Shown piece by piece: positions 41,656-51,405 of a stretch of DNA of 64,000 nt (its first letter is position 1; every line of letters begins with the position of its first letter). The position numbers and the translations under genes were made by a program. Below the pieces are notes generated by a model, which ran no database searches, was not told where the DNA came from, and worked only from the letters and a program-made list of their open reading frames with translations. Source of the DNA: an uncultured Bacteroidales bacterium (lineage in GTDB: Bacteria; Bacteroidota; Bacteroidia; Bacteroidales; Muribaculaceae); the NCBI GenBank assembly GCA_905210435.1, contig CAJLWO010000004.1, positions 1 through 64,000 of the forward strand, written 5' to 3'.

Positions 41656-43573
41656 CACAGAAGTGACCTACGCTAAACCGGCCGATACTCCGACACCGTT
41701 GCTCGATAAAATCACTTTGCCGGACGACCTGCGCCGTCTGTCGGTCGACGAGCTTCCCCGGCTTTGCGATGAGATACGCCATTTCCTTATCCATAACCTG
41801 TCAGATAATCCGGGGCATTTCGCCTCGTCGATGGGGTCGGTGGAACTTACGGTGGCGCTCCATTATGTATTCGATACCCCCTATGACCGCATAGTGTGGG
41901 ATGTGGGGCATCAGGCCTACGCGCATAAGATACTGACCGGACGGCGCGGACGGTTTGCCGAAAACCGCCGTCTCGGCGGCCTGAGCGGATTTCCAAATCC
42001 TGCCGAAAGCCCGTATGACACATTTGTGGCCGGTCATGCCTCCAACTCCATCTCAGCCGCTTTAGGCATGGCGGTGGCGTCGGAGCTAAAGCATGACGAG
42101 CCGTTGCGCAAGGTGGTGGCCGTAATCGGTGACGCCTCAATATCGGGCGGCCTTGCGTTCGAGGGACTCAACAATGCGGCCAATACCCCCAACGACCTCC
42201 TTATCATATTGAATGACAATGATATGTCGATTGACCGCAATGTCGGCTCGCTCAACTCATATCTGGCGCATCTCACCACATCGCCCGCCTACAACGCCTT
42301 ACGCTACAAGACCTACAAGGCATTGCGCAAGGTGCATCTTGTGAGCGAACGGCGCCGCGGTTCGATACTGAGGTTCAACAATTCGCTCAAATCGCTCATA
42401 ACCAAGCAGCAGAATATATTTGAAGGGCTGAATATCCGATATTTCGGACCGTTCGACGGCCACGATATAAGGCGGATAGTGCGCGTGCTCAACGACATAA
42501 AGAATATCAAGGGGCCGAAACTGCTCCACCTGCGCACGGTCAAAGGGAAAGGCTACGCCCCCGCCGAAGCCGACCCGTCGACATGGCACGCTCCCGGGCG
42601 TTTCAATCCCCTGACAGGTGAAATAAAGAAGTGCGCCGCTCCGCATCCGCCGAAATATCAGGAGGTATTCGGCAAGACGCTTGTGGAGCTGGCGAAAATG
42701 GACAAGAGGGTAGTTGGCATCACTGCGGCGATGCCTTCGGGCACATCGGTCAGCGAGCTTCAGGCGGTATGCCCCGAGCGCACATTCGATGTGGGCATTT
42801 CGGAGGGACATGCCATGACATTCGCCGGCGGTCTCGCCAAGGACGGCATGCGGCCGTTCGTGGCGATATATTCCTCGTTCCTGCAGCGTGCCTACGACAA
42901 TATAATCCACGATGTGGCAATAGGCTCGCTGCCGGTGGTGCTGTGCATCGACCGAGCCGGACTGGTAGGGGAGGACGGTGTCACCCATCACGGTGTGTTC
43001 GACATGAGTTATCTCAATCCCATACCGGGAATGACTATCGCCTCGCCGGCCGACGAGATGACCTTGCGCAACCTTATGTTCACTGCGCTGAAGCACGAGA
43101 GCGGTCCGTTCGCCATACGCTATCCGCGCGGCGAGGGTCACAACATGCAATGGCATAACGATATGGAGGAACTGCCCGTGGGACGCGGCCGCGTGCTTGC
43201 CGAAGGCTCGGATGTGGTAGTGATGACAATCGGCCCGATAGCTGCCGAAGCAGCCAAAGCAGTCGGGCGTCTTGCCGCCCGAGGAGTCAGCGCCGCGCAC
43301 TACGACATGATATTCCTCAAGCCGATTGACGAAACCCTGCTGCGCAAAGCCGCTGAAAAGAATTGCCCGATAGTCACCGTCGAGGACGGTACGGTCAACG
43401 GCGGTCTCGGCAGCACCGTGCGACAGTGGCTCGACGACAACGGATTCAGCCGGCACGTCGTCAATATCGGTGTGCCTGACCGGTTTGTAGCGCAGGGCAC
43501 TCCTGCGCAGCTCTATAAGCAGTGCGGCATGGATGCCGACAGTATCCACGACATTATCAGCGACAGTCTATGA
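41633..43573 (+). CDS. dxs: 1-deoxy-D-xylulose-5-phosphate synthase
   Basis: This 646-residue thiamine-diphosphate enzyme joins pyruvate and glyceraldehyde-3-phosphate, the entry step of the MEP isoprenoid pathway. Signatures: DVGHQAYAHKILTGRR, the ThDP motif GDASISGGLAFEGLNNAA with NDNDMSIDRNVG, and the transketolase part DRAGLVGEDGVTHHGVFD. The length is slightly above E. coli Dxs (620). The start could be the ATG at 41645 (MANDTEV). Its stop overlaps the trkA start by ATGA. Confidence 0.96.
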   Translation: MVKKMANDTEVTYAKPADTPTPLLDKITLPDDLRRLSVDELPRLCDEIRHFLIHNLSDNPGHFASSMGSVELTVALHYVFDTPYDRIVWDVGHQAYAHKILTGRRGRFAENRRLGGLSGFPNPAESPYDTFVAGHASNSISAALGMAVASELKHDEPLRKVVAVIGDASISGGLAFEGLNNAANTPNDLLIILNDNDMSIDRNVGSLNSYLAHLTTSPAYNALRYKTYKALRKVHLVSERRRGSILRFNNSLKSLITKQQNIFEGLNIRYFGPFDGHDIRRIVRVLNDIKNIKGPKLLHLRTVKGKGYAPAEADPSTWHAPGRFNPLTGEIKKCAAPHPPKYQEVFGKTLVELAKMDKRVVGITAAMPSGTSVSELQAVCPERTFDVGISEGHAMTFAGGLAKDGMRPFVAIYSSFLQRAYDNIIHDVAIGSLPVVLCIDRAGLVGEDGVTHHGVFDMSYLNPIPGMTIASPADEMTLRNLMFTALKHESGPFAIRYPRGEGHNMQWHNDMEELPVGRGRVLAEGSDVVVMTIGPIAAEAAKAVGRLAARGVSAAHYDMIFLKPIDETLLRKAAEKNCPIVTVEDGTVNGGLGSTVRQWLDDNGFSRHVVNIGVPDRFVAQGTPAQLYKQCGMDADSIHDIISDSL

Positions 43574-44904
43574 AGATAGTAATAGTAGGAGCCGGAGAAG
43601 TGGGGCAGCATATCGCGAAACTGCTGTCGTCGGAGGAGCAGGATATCGTGCTGATCGACAGCGACGAGACAAAGCTCGAACGCATCGATGCCAATTACAA
43701 CCTGATGACGAGCATCGGGAGTCCGACATCGTTTAAGTCGCTCAAGGCGGCCGGCACGCAGAATGCCGACCTGTTTATCGCCGTGACACCCTACGAGGAC
43801 AAAAATCTGATAGCGTGCACCATCGCAAAGGGACTCGGCGCGGCCCGGACTGTGGCGCGTATCGACAACTACGAATATCTCAATCCCGACAACCGCGAAT
43901 TTTTCCTCAGCCACGGCATCAACGACCTTATCTACCCCGAACAGCTCGCCGCGCTGGAAATCAAGACGGCGCTCAAGCGCTCGTGGGTGCGCCAGTGGTT
44001 CGAGCTTCACAAAGGAGAGCTTGTGCTGGTGGGAGTCAAGGTGTATGACAATGCCGCCATCGTAGGTACAAAGCTGCGCGATATGACATCGACGCACCAC
44101 GACCTGCATATAAGCGCCATAACGCGCCGCCATGAGACTATCATACCGGGCGGTAACGACGAGATAATGGCAGGTGACATAATATTTGTCACCACCACAC
44201 CCGAGCATGTCGACACGCTGCGCCGTGTGTGCGGCAAGGATGACCACGTGGTGCGCAATGTCATGATAATGGGGGGCTCGCGCATAGCGGTGCGCCTCGC
44301 GTCGATGCTCGGCTCGGAGTACAGGATTAAAATCATCGAGAATGACCGCGACGTGTGCCGCCGTCTTCCCGAGAAATGTCCCAACTGCGAGATTATCTAC
44401 GGCGATGCCCGTGACAACGACATACTCCTTGACGAGGGCATAGAGGACATGGATGCCTTCATAGCCCTTACCGACAGCTCGGAGACCAATATCCTCGCCT
44501 CCCTGTCGGCCAAGGAGTTCGGTGTGGAGAAAACGATAGCCGAGGTGGAGAACATACAGTTCATTTCCGAGGCCGAAGGGCTCAACATCGGCACCATCAT
44601 CAACAAGAAACTGCTCGCTTCGAGCAAAATATTCCAGATACTTCTTGCCGCCGACTCCGAGACGTCGAAATTCCTCTCGCTGGCCGATGCCGAGGTGGCG
44701 GAGCTTGAGGTCAAGCCCGGCGCAAAGATAACGCGTTCGCCGGTAAAAGACCTCAAACTGTCGCGCGACATGACAATAGGCGGACTCGTGCGCGACGGCC
44801 GCGGCATGCTCGTGACCGGCACTACGCTCATACAGCCCGGCGACCGCGTGGTGGTGTTCTGCCTGTCGGGTGTAATCCACAAGATAGAGAAACTGTTCGG
44901 ATAG
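43570..44904 (+). CDS. trkA: Trk potassium uptake regulatory subunit TrkA
   Basis: This 444-residue cytoplasmic protein gates the TrkH K+ channel. It contains two tandem RCK units, each a NAD-binding Rossmann domain (MKIVIVGAGEVGQHIAKLL at the start and VMIMGGSRIAVRLASMLG near 230) followed by an RCK-C domain. The start at 43570 is chosen because it begins the Rossmann fold and overlaps dxs by ATGA. trkH follows 88 bp later. Confidence 0.94.
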   Translation: MKIVIVGAGEVGQHIAKLLSSEEQDIVLIDSDETKLERIDANYNLMTSIGSPTSFKSLKAAGTQNADLFIAVTPYEDKNLIACTIAKGLGAARTVARIDNYEYLNPDNREFFLSHGINDLIYPEQLAALEIKTALKRSWVRQWFELHKGELVLVGVKVYDNAAIVGTKLRDMTSTHHDLHISAITRRHETIIPGGNDEIMAGDIIFVTTTPEHVDTLRRVCGKDDHVVRNVMIMGGSRIAVRLASMLGSEYRIKIIENDRDVCRRLPEKCPNCEIIYGDARDNDILLDEGIEDMDAFIALTDSSETNILASLSAKEFGVEKTIAEVENIQFISEAEGLNIGTIINKKLLASSKIFQILLAADSETSKFLSLADAEVAELEVKPGAKITRSPVKDLKLSRDMTIGGLVRDGRGMLVTGTTLIQPGDRVVVFCLSGVIHKIEKLFG

Positions 44905-44992
44905 CGCAGCGGATGTTGCACTGCCGTTTCGGTTTGACTGTATATAATCGTTTCAACTTAAATAAAAATCCTCAAACAATATCAGCAGAAAA

Positions 44993-46477
44993 ATGAGTTC
45001 ACGGGCAACAATGCGACGACGGCACCGACTCAACATAAATGCTCCAGAACTGGTGCGCATTATCGGGTTCCTCATACTTGTGGAGGCGATGTTCATGTCC
45101 GTGCCTCTGCTGTACTCGCTGGTTACCGGCAGTCCCGAGGCATCGGTGTTCGCCGTATCCATAGCGGCTAATGTGGTAATCGGTCTTGCGATAGTGCTGA
45201 CCGTCAAGCCGCGCGTGAAAGAGATTGGAAAGCGCGACGGCATGCTGCTGACGGCCCTTGTGTGGGTAATATTTTCCCTGTTCGGCATGATGCCGTTCAT
45301 ACTGTGTGATATTCATCTTAATGTGGCTGAGGCGTTTTTTGAGTCGATGTCGGGATTTACGACCACGGGAGCATCGGTCATCAGCGATATTTCCGACCTG
45401 CCGCGCGGAGTCAATCTGTGGCGCTGCATAATGCAGTGGCTCGGTGGAGTGGGTATCATAATATTTACAGTGGCACTGCTTCCTATGCTCAATTCGTCGG
45501 GAGGCATGCAGATGTTCAATGCCGAGGCTACTGGCATCACGCATGACAAGCTGCAGCCGCGTGTGAGCCAGACGGCCAAACGGCTGTGGCTCATTTACTG
45601 CGTTCTTACGGTTACTCTCGGAGTGATATTGTGGATAGGTCCGCTCCCTTTTTATGAGGCGGTGTGCCATTCGCTTTCGACTGTCTCGACAGGCGGATTC
45701 ACATCGTGCACCGACACTACCGGGGCATGGAGTTCGATGGCCGTGCGCATACCGGTGATAATATTCATGTTTCTCGGCGGTGTGAATTTTGTGCTGATTT
45801 ACAGGGCTTCGCTCGGTCAGATGGGGAAGGTGTGGAGTGATATCAATTTCCGTAGTTACGTCATCACAATCGCGCTTGCCACGCTGTTTATAATGTCAGT
45901 GCTGCTGCTCGGCGGCCGGCGCGGACTTGAGGAAATCGTAGTCGACCCGTTGTTTCAGGTAGTATCGACGATTACATCGACCGGCTATACGGTCGACAGC
46001 CTGTCAACCTGGGGCGAAGCCGTGATACCCGTGCTTATAGTGCTTATGCTCATGGGAGCGTGCGCCGGCTCCACTTCGGGCGGAGTCAAGATTGACCGTA
46101 TCATATTCATGGTCAAGAACGCGCGCAACGAGTACAAGAAAATCATACATCCCAACCGTTATTATCCGCTTACGGTCAACGGCAGCGTCAGGCCCCCCGA
46201 GCTTGTGCTCAAAGTGACGGGATTCTTCGTATTCTACGTGGTGATACTCGTGGTCGGCGGCATAATCGTTTCGGCTATCGGCATGCCGCTCGGCGATGCG
46301 TATTTCGCCACGGTGTCGTGTCTCGGCAATACGGGTCTCGGCATCGGAGAGACGGCATCATCGTATGTCACGGTGCCCGACGCCGGCAAATTCGTGCTGT
46401 CATTCATCATGCTCGTGGGCCGTCTGGAAATTTTCACCGTGCTCATTCTTTTCTCGCGCAATTTCTGGCACCGGTAA
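44993..46477 (+). CDS. trkH: Trk potassium uptake channel subunit TrkH
   Basis: This 494-residue protein has four M1-P-M2 channel repeats. The selectivity-filter loops are seen in FESMSGFTTTGASVISDI, LSTVSTGGFTSCTDTT, VVSTITSTGYTVDS and VSCLGNTGLGIGET, each with a conserved Gly. Together with TrkA it forms a K+ uptake system driven by membrane potential or cation gradient. It is the last gene of the dxs-trk operon. Confidence 0.95.
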   Translation: MSSRATMRRRHRLNINAPELVRIIGFLILVEAMFMSVPLLYSLVTGSPEASVFAVSIAANVVIGLAIVLTVKPRVKEIGKRDGMLLTALVWVIFSLFGMMPFILCDIHLNVAEAFFESMSGFTTTGASVISDISDLPRGVNLWRCIMQWLGGVGIIIFTVALLPMLNSSGGMQMFNAEATGITHDKLQPRVSQTAKRLWLIYCVLTVTLGVILWIGPLPFYEAVCHSLSTVSTGGFTSCTDTTGAWSSMAVRIPVIIFMFLGGVNFVLIYRASLGQMGKVWSDINFRSYVITIALATLFIMSVLLLGGRRGLEEIVVDPLFQVVSTITSTGYTVDSLSTWGEAVIPVLIVLMLMGACAGSTSGGVKIDRIIFMVKNARNEYKKIIHPNRYYPLTVNGSVRPPELVLKVTGFFVFYVVILVVGGIIVSAIGMPLGDAYFATVSCLGNTGLGIGETASSYVTVPDAGKFVLSFIMLVGRLEIFTVLILFSRNFWHR

Positions 46478-46549
46478 AGAATCTGAATTATTGTTAAAGA
46501 AATAATATGCCGGAGCACGGAAAAACGCTGATTGACGGAAATATTCGCT

Positions 46550-46557
46550 ATATTTGC
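46550..46557 (+). promoter_or_regulatory. -7 box of the PHP phosphatase gene
   Basis: TATATTTG gives a start near 46563, which rules out the upstream TTG start at 46532 and favours the GTG at 46607. Confidence 0.5.
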
Positions 46558-46606
46558 ACTCATAATATATCCCAATATAAGTAGAACCTTTTCAAACCAT
46601 ACAGGC

Positions 46607-47362
46607 GTGTTTAATTTTTTCAGTAAGAAATCGCAGAGTGACGAGAAATTGTTTTTCACAACCGATATTCATAGTCATGTAGTACCCGGCATCGACGACG
46701 GATCGCCCTCGGTGGAGCGTTCGGTCGAACTCGTGCAGCGGATGATGGGCTGGGGACTCGAGAAGCTTATCGTCACCCCGCACGTCACACAGGATACTTT
46801 TGAAAATACACCCGATATAATCAGCGGGGCATATTCGGAGCTTCAGGAGGGATTGCGTCAGGCCGGAATAGAGATTGATATGGATTATTCGGCTGAATAC
46901 CGAGTCGACGAAATGTTTGTCGAGCAGCTTGAAGAGGGTATCGTACGCCGTCTGCACGGCAATTTCCTGCTTGTGGAAAACTCATATATCCAGGAAGCCT
47001 ACAATCTCGACCAGATACTGTTCCAGATAAGCATGAAGGGATTCCGGCCGATTCTCGCCCATCCGGAGCGTTATATCTACTATTACGACAAACGACAACG
47101 TTACGATGAGCTTCACGGCAACGGCATCCTGTTTCAGGTCAATCTGCTGAGTCTCGCCGGCTACTATGGCAAAGAACCGAAGAAGATAGCGGAGATGCTT
47201 ATTGAAAAGGATTATGTTGACTTTGTCGGTACCGACCTGCACCGCCGCGCGCATGCCGAGATAATAGAAAAATACATCGGTTCAAAGGACTACCGCCGTC
47301 ATCGTGAAAAGCTCGAGGGCCGCATCATGAACGATCAGCTCCGCGTCCCCTCGGAGAAATAG
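46607..47362 (+). CDS. PHP-family tyrosine-protein phosphatase (CpsB/YwqE type)
   Basis: This 251-residue metal-dependent phosphatase probably dephosphorylates a bacterial tyrosine kinase that controls capsule or exopolysaccharide export. Metal-binding motifs are TDIHSHVVPGIDDG at the start, HVTQDTFE, HPERYIY and GTDLHRRAH. I start it at GTG 46607 (FNFFSKKSQ follows), because the longer reading begins upstream of the predicted transcription start. The cognate kinase is not in the window. Confidence 0.85.
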   Translation: MFNFFSKKSQSDEKLFFTTDIHSHVVPGIDDGSPSVERSVELVQRMMGWGLEKLIVTPHVTQDTFENTPDIISGAYSELQEGLRQAGIEIDMDYSAEYRVDEMFVEQLEEGIVRRLHGNFLLVENSYIQEAYNLDQILFQISMKGFRPILAHPERYIYYYDKRQRYDELHGNGILFQVNLLSLAGYYGKEPKKIAEMLIEKDYVDFVGTDLHRRAHAEIIEKYIGSKDYRRHREKLEGRIMNDQLRVPSEK

Positions 47363-47411
47363 CATAGAGCGTGGGCGCGAGGGTGTTGCAGAACTCAAGA
47401 TATACAAACGA

Positions 47412-47498
47412 AATTGTTGGGACGCAATCCAATGCTGTTTACTTAGGCTCCACTCTATGCTCTTTAAGTAAACAGCATTGGATTGCGTCCCTACAATT
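47412..47498. repeat. 34-bp inverted repeat between convergent genes
   Basis: The arms 47412-47445 and 47465-47498 match at 33 of 34 positions around a 19-nt loop. Each arm carries TTAAGTAAACAGCATTG-type and GGGACGCAATCC motifs. The right arm is related to 853-890, and the outer ends (TTGTAGGGACGC) to copies at 8446, 16728 and 59436. It lies between the phosphatase and DMT-transporter 3' ends and could be a bidirectional terminator. Confidence 0.85.
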
Positions 47499-47633
47499 CG
47501 CTGTGAATTTTGATAGCTTATTATAGTTTTGCAACACCTCAGCTCCTCTTAACTCAGCTTATGCATCATTGGGAGCGCTCCTACATGTTGATGTGGTGTA
47601 TGACTGAGGTTTCATCATTGCTCCATTGCGTGG

Positions 47634-48518
47634 TCAGTGGTTGGAGCCTATTACAAGCAGCAGGAGGCTGAGCAGGAGGAGGGAGAGGTCGATCAGTTTT
47701 GCCTTGATGTTTTTTTCACGGAGGACTATTACACCGAAGAGGAACGGAATGATGACGCTGCCGCGGCGTATCATCGATACTATCGATACCATCGAGTCGT
47801 CAATGGATAGGGAATGGAAGTAGGCCAGATCGGCTACCGTGAGGAATATGGCTATGCATGGTATGGTCCAGCGCCATTGAAAGCGGTCGGACGAGCCGCG
47901 TTGGCCGCGCATCAGCGCCAGCAGCAGTACGCTCATGATGATGCACTGATAGAGCGAATACCATGCCTGCACTTCGAGCGGAAGATAGCTTCGGAGCAGG
48001 TATTTGTCAAACAGGGCGCTGACGGCTCCGAGCATCATCGCGCCTATTGACATCCACAGCCATCGGGAATGCCGCAGGGAGAATCCCTCTTTGGCTCCGA
48101 TGCGCGATATGAAGTAGAGCGAGGCAAACCCTATGATTATGCCTGTCCATTGCAGGGCGTTGAGGCGTTCGCCGAATATGCAGAGTGCCCCGACAAGCAC
48201 GAGCACGGGGCGCGTGGCGTTGACAGGTCCCTGAATGGTGAGCGGCAGATGTTTTATCGCAAAGTATCCCAGTATCCACGATGATAGCACGATGACCGCC
48301 TTTATGAGTATAAGACAGTGTCCGCGCAACGTGTCGCCGAGTCCGAAGTGACCGCCGGCTATATTGGAGATAATGACCGGCGACAGGTAGAGGGCGCCGA
48401 AGATGGTGTTGAGCAGGAGCACCATCAGCACGTTGTTGCCCTTGACCGAAAGTTTTTTGAATATGTCGTAAAATCCGAGGCAGGTGGCTGACAGCAGCGC
48501 AGGTAATATCCACTCCAT
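47634..48518 (-). CDS. EamA/DMT-superfamily transporter
   Basis: This 294-residue protein has ten membrane helices in two EamA repeats (MEWILPALLSATCLGFYDIF at the start, RWLWMSIGAMMLGAVSALFD at the second). Members move small metabolites, but the substrate cannot be read from sequence. It overlaps the stop of the GNAT gene by 1 bp and is probably co-transcribed with it. Confidence 0.85.
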   Translation of the reverse strand: MEWILPALLSATCLGFYDIFKKLSVKGNNVLMVLLLNTIFGALYLSPVIISNIAGGHFGLGDTLRGHCLILIKAVIVLSSWILGYFAIKHLPLTIQGPVNATRPVLVLVGALCIFGERLNALQWTGIIIGFASLYFISRIGAKEGFSLRHSRWLWMSIGAMMLGAVSALFDKYLLRSYLPLEVQAWYSLYQCIIMSVLLLALMRGQRGSSDRFQWRWTIPCIAIFLTVADLAYFHSLSIDDSMVSIVSMIRRGSVIIPFLFGVIVLREKNIKAKLIDLSLLLLSLLLLVIGSNH

Positions 48519-49063
48519 CAGGCTTCGGTTACGTTATAGACTACGCGGTGGAGCAGGAGGGATGCGTTTTGGGGCGACAATCCCGGCTCGGTCGACATGA
48601 GCCAGAGATGCACGGGAGGTAGGAATGTGTCGTAGGGTGGCTGCACGTAGCTGCGGTCGATGATATGGAATCCGAGGCGTTTGTAGAACTGGATGCGGCT
48701 GAGTGCCTGTGCCGACAGATGTTCGGGTTCGACTTCAAGGAGTATGGGCAGCGGGTTGCATTTCTCCCGGAGGATACGTATGGCGGTGCTGCCGATATTG
48801 CGGCCGCGCAGTGTCGGGTCGACGACAAAGTGCTCCACGTAGATGAAATCGTCAAATTTCCATGTCGTAATCATGCCGACAAGACGTTCGCCGAGATAGA
48901 TGCCTGTCAGTTCGAGGCGGCCGCCGCAGCGTGCCGTTATCATTTCCCACGGTCGCTGTTCGGCCGGAGGGAAAGCCTCGAGGTATATCTCTTTGGCTGC
49001 GTCTAAATCGTGTGATGCGTCGAGTGGAGCGAGAGTGATTTTGTTTTCTTCTATTGCAGTCAT
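48518..49063 (-). CDS. GNAT-family N-acetyltransferase
   Basis: This 181-residue enzyme carries the GNAT fold. The acetyl-CoA pyrophosphate loop is in VDPTLRGRNIGSTAIRIL (R/Q-x-x-G-x-G/A type). The target is unknown. It lies 1 bp from the DMT transporter and about 95 bp from the end of the sensor-kinase gene on the same strand. Confidence 0.82.
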   Translation of the reverse strand: MTAIEENKITLAPLDASHDLDAAKEIYLEAFPPAEQRPWEMITARCGGRLELTGIYLGERLVGMITTWKFDDFIYVEHFVVDPTLRGRNIGSTAIRILREKCNPLPILLEVEPEHLSAQALSRIQFYKRLGFHIIDRSYVQPPYDTFLPPVHLWLMSTEPGLSPQNASLLLHRVVYNVTEA

Positions 49064-49158
49064 TGCCGGTTGGTTATTATCTATTGTCGATATCTGTTAT
49101 GCGACATAGTCCTTACGGGGGATGACCGGATATTTATACGTCAACTTGCCCGTCAGTC

Positions 49159-51249
49159 CTACGAGATGGGAATTACGAAGAGGAATGTTGAGCCTTGGCC
49201 GAGTCGGGAGGTATCGACTTTTACCGACCCGTCAAGAAGTTCGGCTATCATTCGGCATATCGCAAGGCCGAGGCCGTTGCCCTGGGTGTTGCGGTCGAGT
49301 TTGCGGAAACGGTCAAAGATTTCCTCCTCTTTCCCTTTGGGAATACCGATGCCGGTATCGGAGACTGCAAAGATAATGGAATTATTCGTACGGTCAATGC
49401 GGTAAGATAGGGAAATTGACCCTTGTGATGTGAATTTCGCCGCATTGGAAAGCAGATTGATGAGCACTTGTTCTACGCGGCGTGAGTCGGTGGTGATATA
49501 AGTGTCGGGAGCCGTTTCCTGCTCGAAACTGATGGTCACTCCGGGCTGGAGATAGGAGCGCATGCTCTCGATGGCCATACGGCATATATCGCCCACAAGC
49601 ACCGGATAGCGTTTTATTGATATTGTGGCATTTTCGAGCGAGCCCACATCAAGCAGGTCGTGCACGATGGTGTTGAGCAGTTCGGTATTTAGCTTTACAA
49701 TATCGGCATAGCGTAAGAGGTATTTTTTCTTGGCATTGTCGGCGCAGTCGACAATCAGGTGGGAGTATTCTACGATAGCGTTGAGCGGTGTGGTTATTTC
49801 ACGGCTCATGTTGTCGATAAATTCGGCTTTGCATCGTTCGGCATGCCGTGCTGCCTCATGTGCCTCGATAAGTTTCTGCTGCGTGGCAAGCAGGTTGGAC
49901 TGTTCCTTGCGGAGGGCTTCGTTTGAGGCTTCGAGTCCCGTGGCAAGCGTGCGTGATTTTTTAATTGCTCTTAGGAGAAAACCGAGGGTTATGAGCATTA
50001 TGATGAAAGCGATGATGCCGGCGAATAGGAGCACGCGCTGGTGTTTCATCTTTGCTTCGGCGTTGGCGAGTTCAAGTCGCGCGTTGCGTATCTGGAGCTC
50101 ATTGACGTCATAGATGGTCTGGAGTTCGGTGTATGTGTTTTGGGCTGAAAGATCCATATTCTCCTCAAGCATTCTGTTGTAGAGAGAGGTGTATTTGAGA
50201 AGGATGTCTTTGTTGCCGGTGGAGTCGGCGGCCGAGATGATATTGCGCAATGCCCTTACTTTGCTGAAATTGTCGGGATTTGTGTCTAAAATGCTTTCGA
50301 GCAACGGTATCGCGCGGGCATAATCTTTGACAGCCATGTAGTAATAAGCGTCGACGACGCCTAATTTCATGTCGTTGGCGGCTTCGGCGTTGCGGGCCGC
50401 AATCGCGGTTATGCTGTCGTAGTATTCCTGTATCTCGGCCGGCTGCAGACCTTTGTAGTTTTGCAGCAGGCTGCGGTAAGTGCTGTACCGGTAAGTATCC
50501 AGATTGCGGTATTTGCGTCCTGAGTTATGGTAGTCTTTTTCCATTTTGTCAATGATGGAAAGAATCATTCGGTACACTTTGATGGCCTGGTCGGGGTGGT
50601 TGTGGTTGGTGTAAACGGAGGCTGCCTGGTTGAATATGATGTTGCGCACGGCCAGATCCTGGGCGGGGAGGGATTTTGCCATGGAAATGGCTTTGTCGAC
50701 ATATTTGGCGAGCATGGGTATGTGGGAGCTGTTGCCGAGAAGTATGCATAGAGAGCCGAGGCGCTCAATGCGGTCGTAGGGAGTGGCATCGGTCGGGAGA
50801 GTCTGGTAGCGGTTGATTGTTTCCCTGATTTTTACAAGGCGGTCGGCTTCAGAGGTGTATCGCGCCATATAGCCGGCGCGCCGCAGTACGATGAACGTAT
50901 GAGTGGCGCGACGGTCATTGCCGTCAGGATATTCAGCGCATTTATTTTCGAGCATCGCGAGCACCGAGTCGTTGCGGGTATATGTATTGGCAAGATGGCG
51001 AAGCATGTCGAGTCCGAGAGAGTCGTTGCCGGTACGTTCGGCAATATCGAGCATCTGCCATGCGATTGGTGTACGCGAGCCTTTGTCTGACAGGTCGAAT
51101 ATGTCATACATTATGGATATGCTGTCGTCGGTAGAGGCGGTGGTTGCAAGCTGTGCTTTAAGGTCGTCGATCGCTCCGGCATGGAGTGATGACGGTATTG
51201 ACAGAAGCAAAGCGACCGCCGTCAGTATGCCAACTATAATTCTTTTCAT
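49159..51249 (-). CDS. TPR sensor histidine-kinase homologue lacking the phospho-acceptor His
   Basis: This 696-residue protein has a signal peptide (about 1-25), a periplasmic TPR-like helical sensor (about 30-390), a membrane helix (about 408-428), a short coiled coil and kinase domains. The HisKA H-box reads NMSREITTPLNAIV: the phosphorylated His is Arg483 (codon at plus 49801-49803). The ATPase part looks intact: N-box NLLSNAAKFTSQG, G1 DTGIGIPKG, G2 GNGLGLAICRM. It therefore probably cannot autophosphorylate in the usual way and may signal by conformation, act as a decoy, or be decaying. No response regulator is adjacent. Confidence 0.85.
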   Translation of the reverse strand: MKRIIVGILTAVALLLSIPSSLHAGAIDDLKAQLATTASTDDSISIMYDIFDLSDKGSRTPIAWQMLDIAERTGNDSLGLDMLRHLANTYTRNDSVLAMLENKCAEYPDGNDRRATHTFIVLRRAGYMARYTSEADRLVKIRETINRYQTLPTDATPYDRIERLGSLCILLGNSSHIPMLAKYVDKAISMAKSLPAQDLAVRNIIFNQAASVYTNHNHPDQAIKVYRMILSIIDKMEKDYHNSGRKYRNLDTYRYSTYRSLLQNYKGLQPAEIQEYYDSITAIAARNAEAANDMKLGVVDAYYYMAVKDYARAIPLLESILDTNPDNFSKVRALRNIISAADSTGNKDILLKYTSLYNRMLEENMDLSAQNTYTELQTIYDVNELQIRNARLELANAEAKMKHQRVLLFAGIIAFIIMLITLGFLLRAIKKSRTLATGLEASNEALRKEQSNLLATQQKLIEAHEAARHAERCKAEFIDNMSREITTPLNAIVEYSHLIVDCADNAKKKYLLRYADIVKLNTELLNTIVHDLLDVGSLENATISIKRYPVLVGDICRMAIESMRSYLQPGVTISFEQETAPDTYITTDSRRVEQVLINLLSNAAKFTSQGSISLSYRIDRTNNSIIFAVSDTGIGIPKGKEEEIFDRFRKLDRNTQGNGLGLAICRMIAELLDGSVKVDTSRLGQGSTFLFVIPIS

Positions 51250-51303
51250 ATTGAGATATTATACAGTTAACTTTCGCAAAAATATGTGGCAACAATAGTA
51301 GTG

Positions 51304-51335
51304 CAAAGATACTGAATTTACGGATAGAATGCAAA
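51304..51335 (-). promoter_or_regulatory. Promoter of the sensor-kinase gene
   Basis: On the minus strand TTTG (51335-51332), a 20-bp gap and TATCTTTG (51311-51304) give a well-formed Bacteroidetes promoter, starting near 51298, about 50 nt before the ATG at 51249. Confidence 0.65.
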
Positions 51336-51342
51336 TAAATAG

Positions 51343-51382
51343 CGGTCCCGCATCGTGCGTTTTGCGGCATGATGCGGGACCG
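51343..51382 (-). terminator. Terminator of the upstream membrane-protein gene
   Basis: The arms CGGTCCCGCATC (51343-51354) and GATGCGGGACCG (51371-51382) form a perfect 12-bp stem, followed on the minus strand by CTATTTATTTGC. It also separates this gene from the kinase promoter. Confidence 0.7.
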
Positions 51383-51405
51383 GTGTTGTGGTAGATATGT
51401 ATGAT

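Noticed and set aside
42299..43549. 416-codon minus-strand ORF inside dxs, and similar long frames inside trkA, obg and fcl
   Set aside because: They lie opposite strongly conserved enzymes; their His/Arg-rich sequences match no family.
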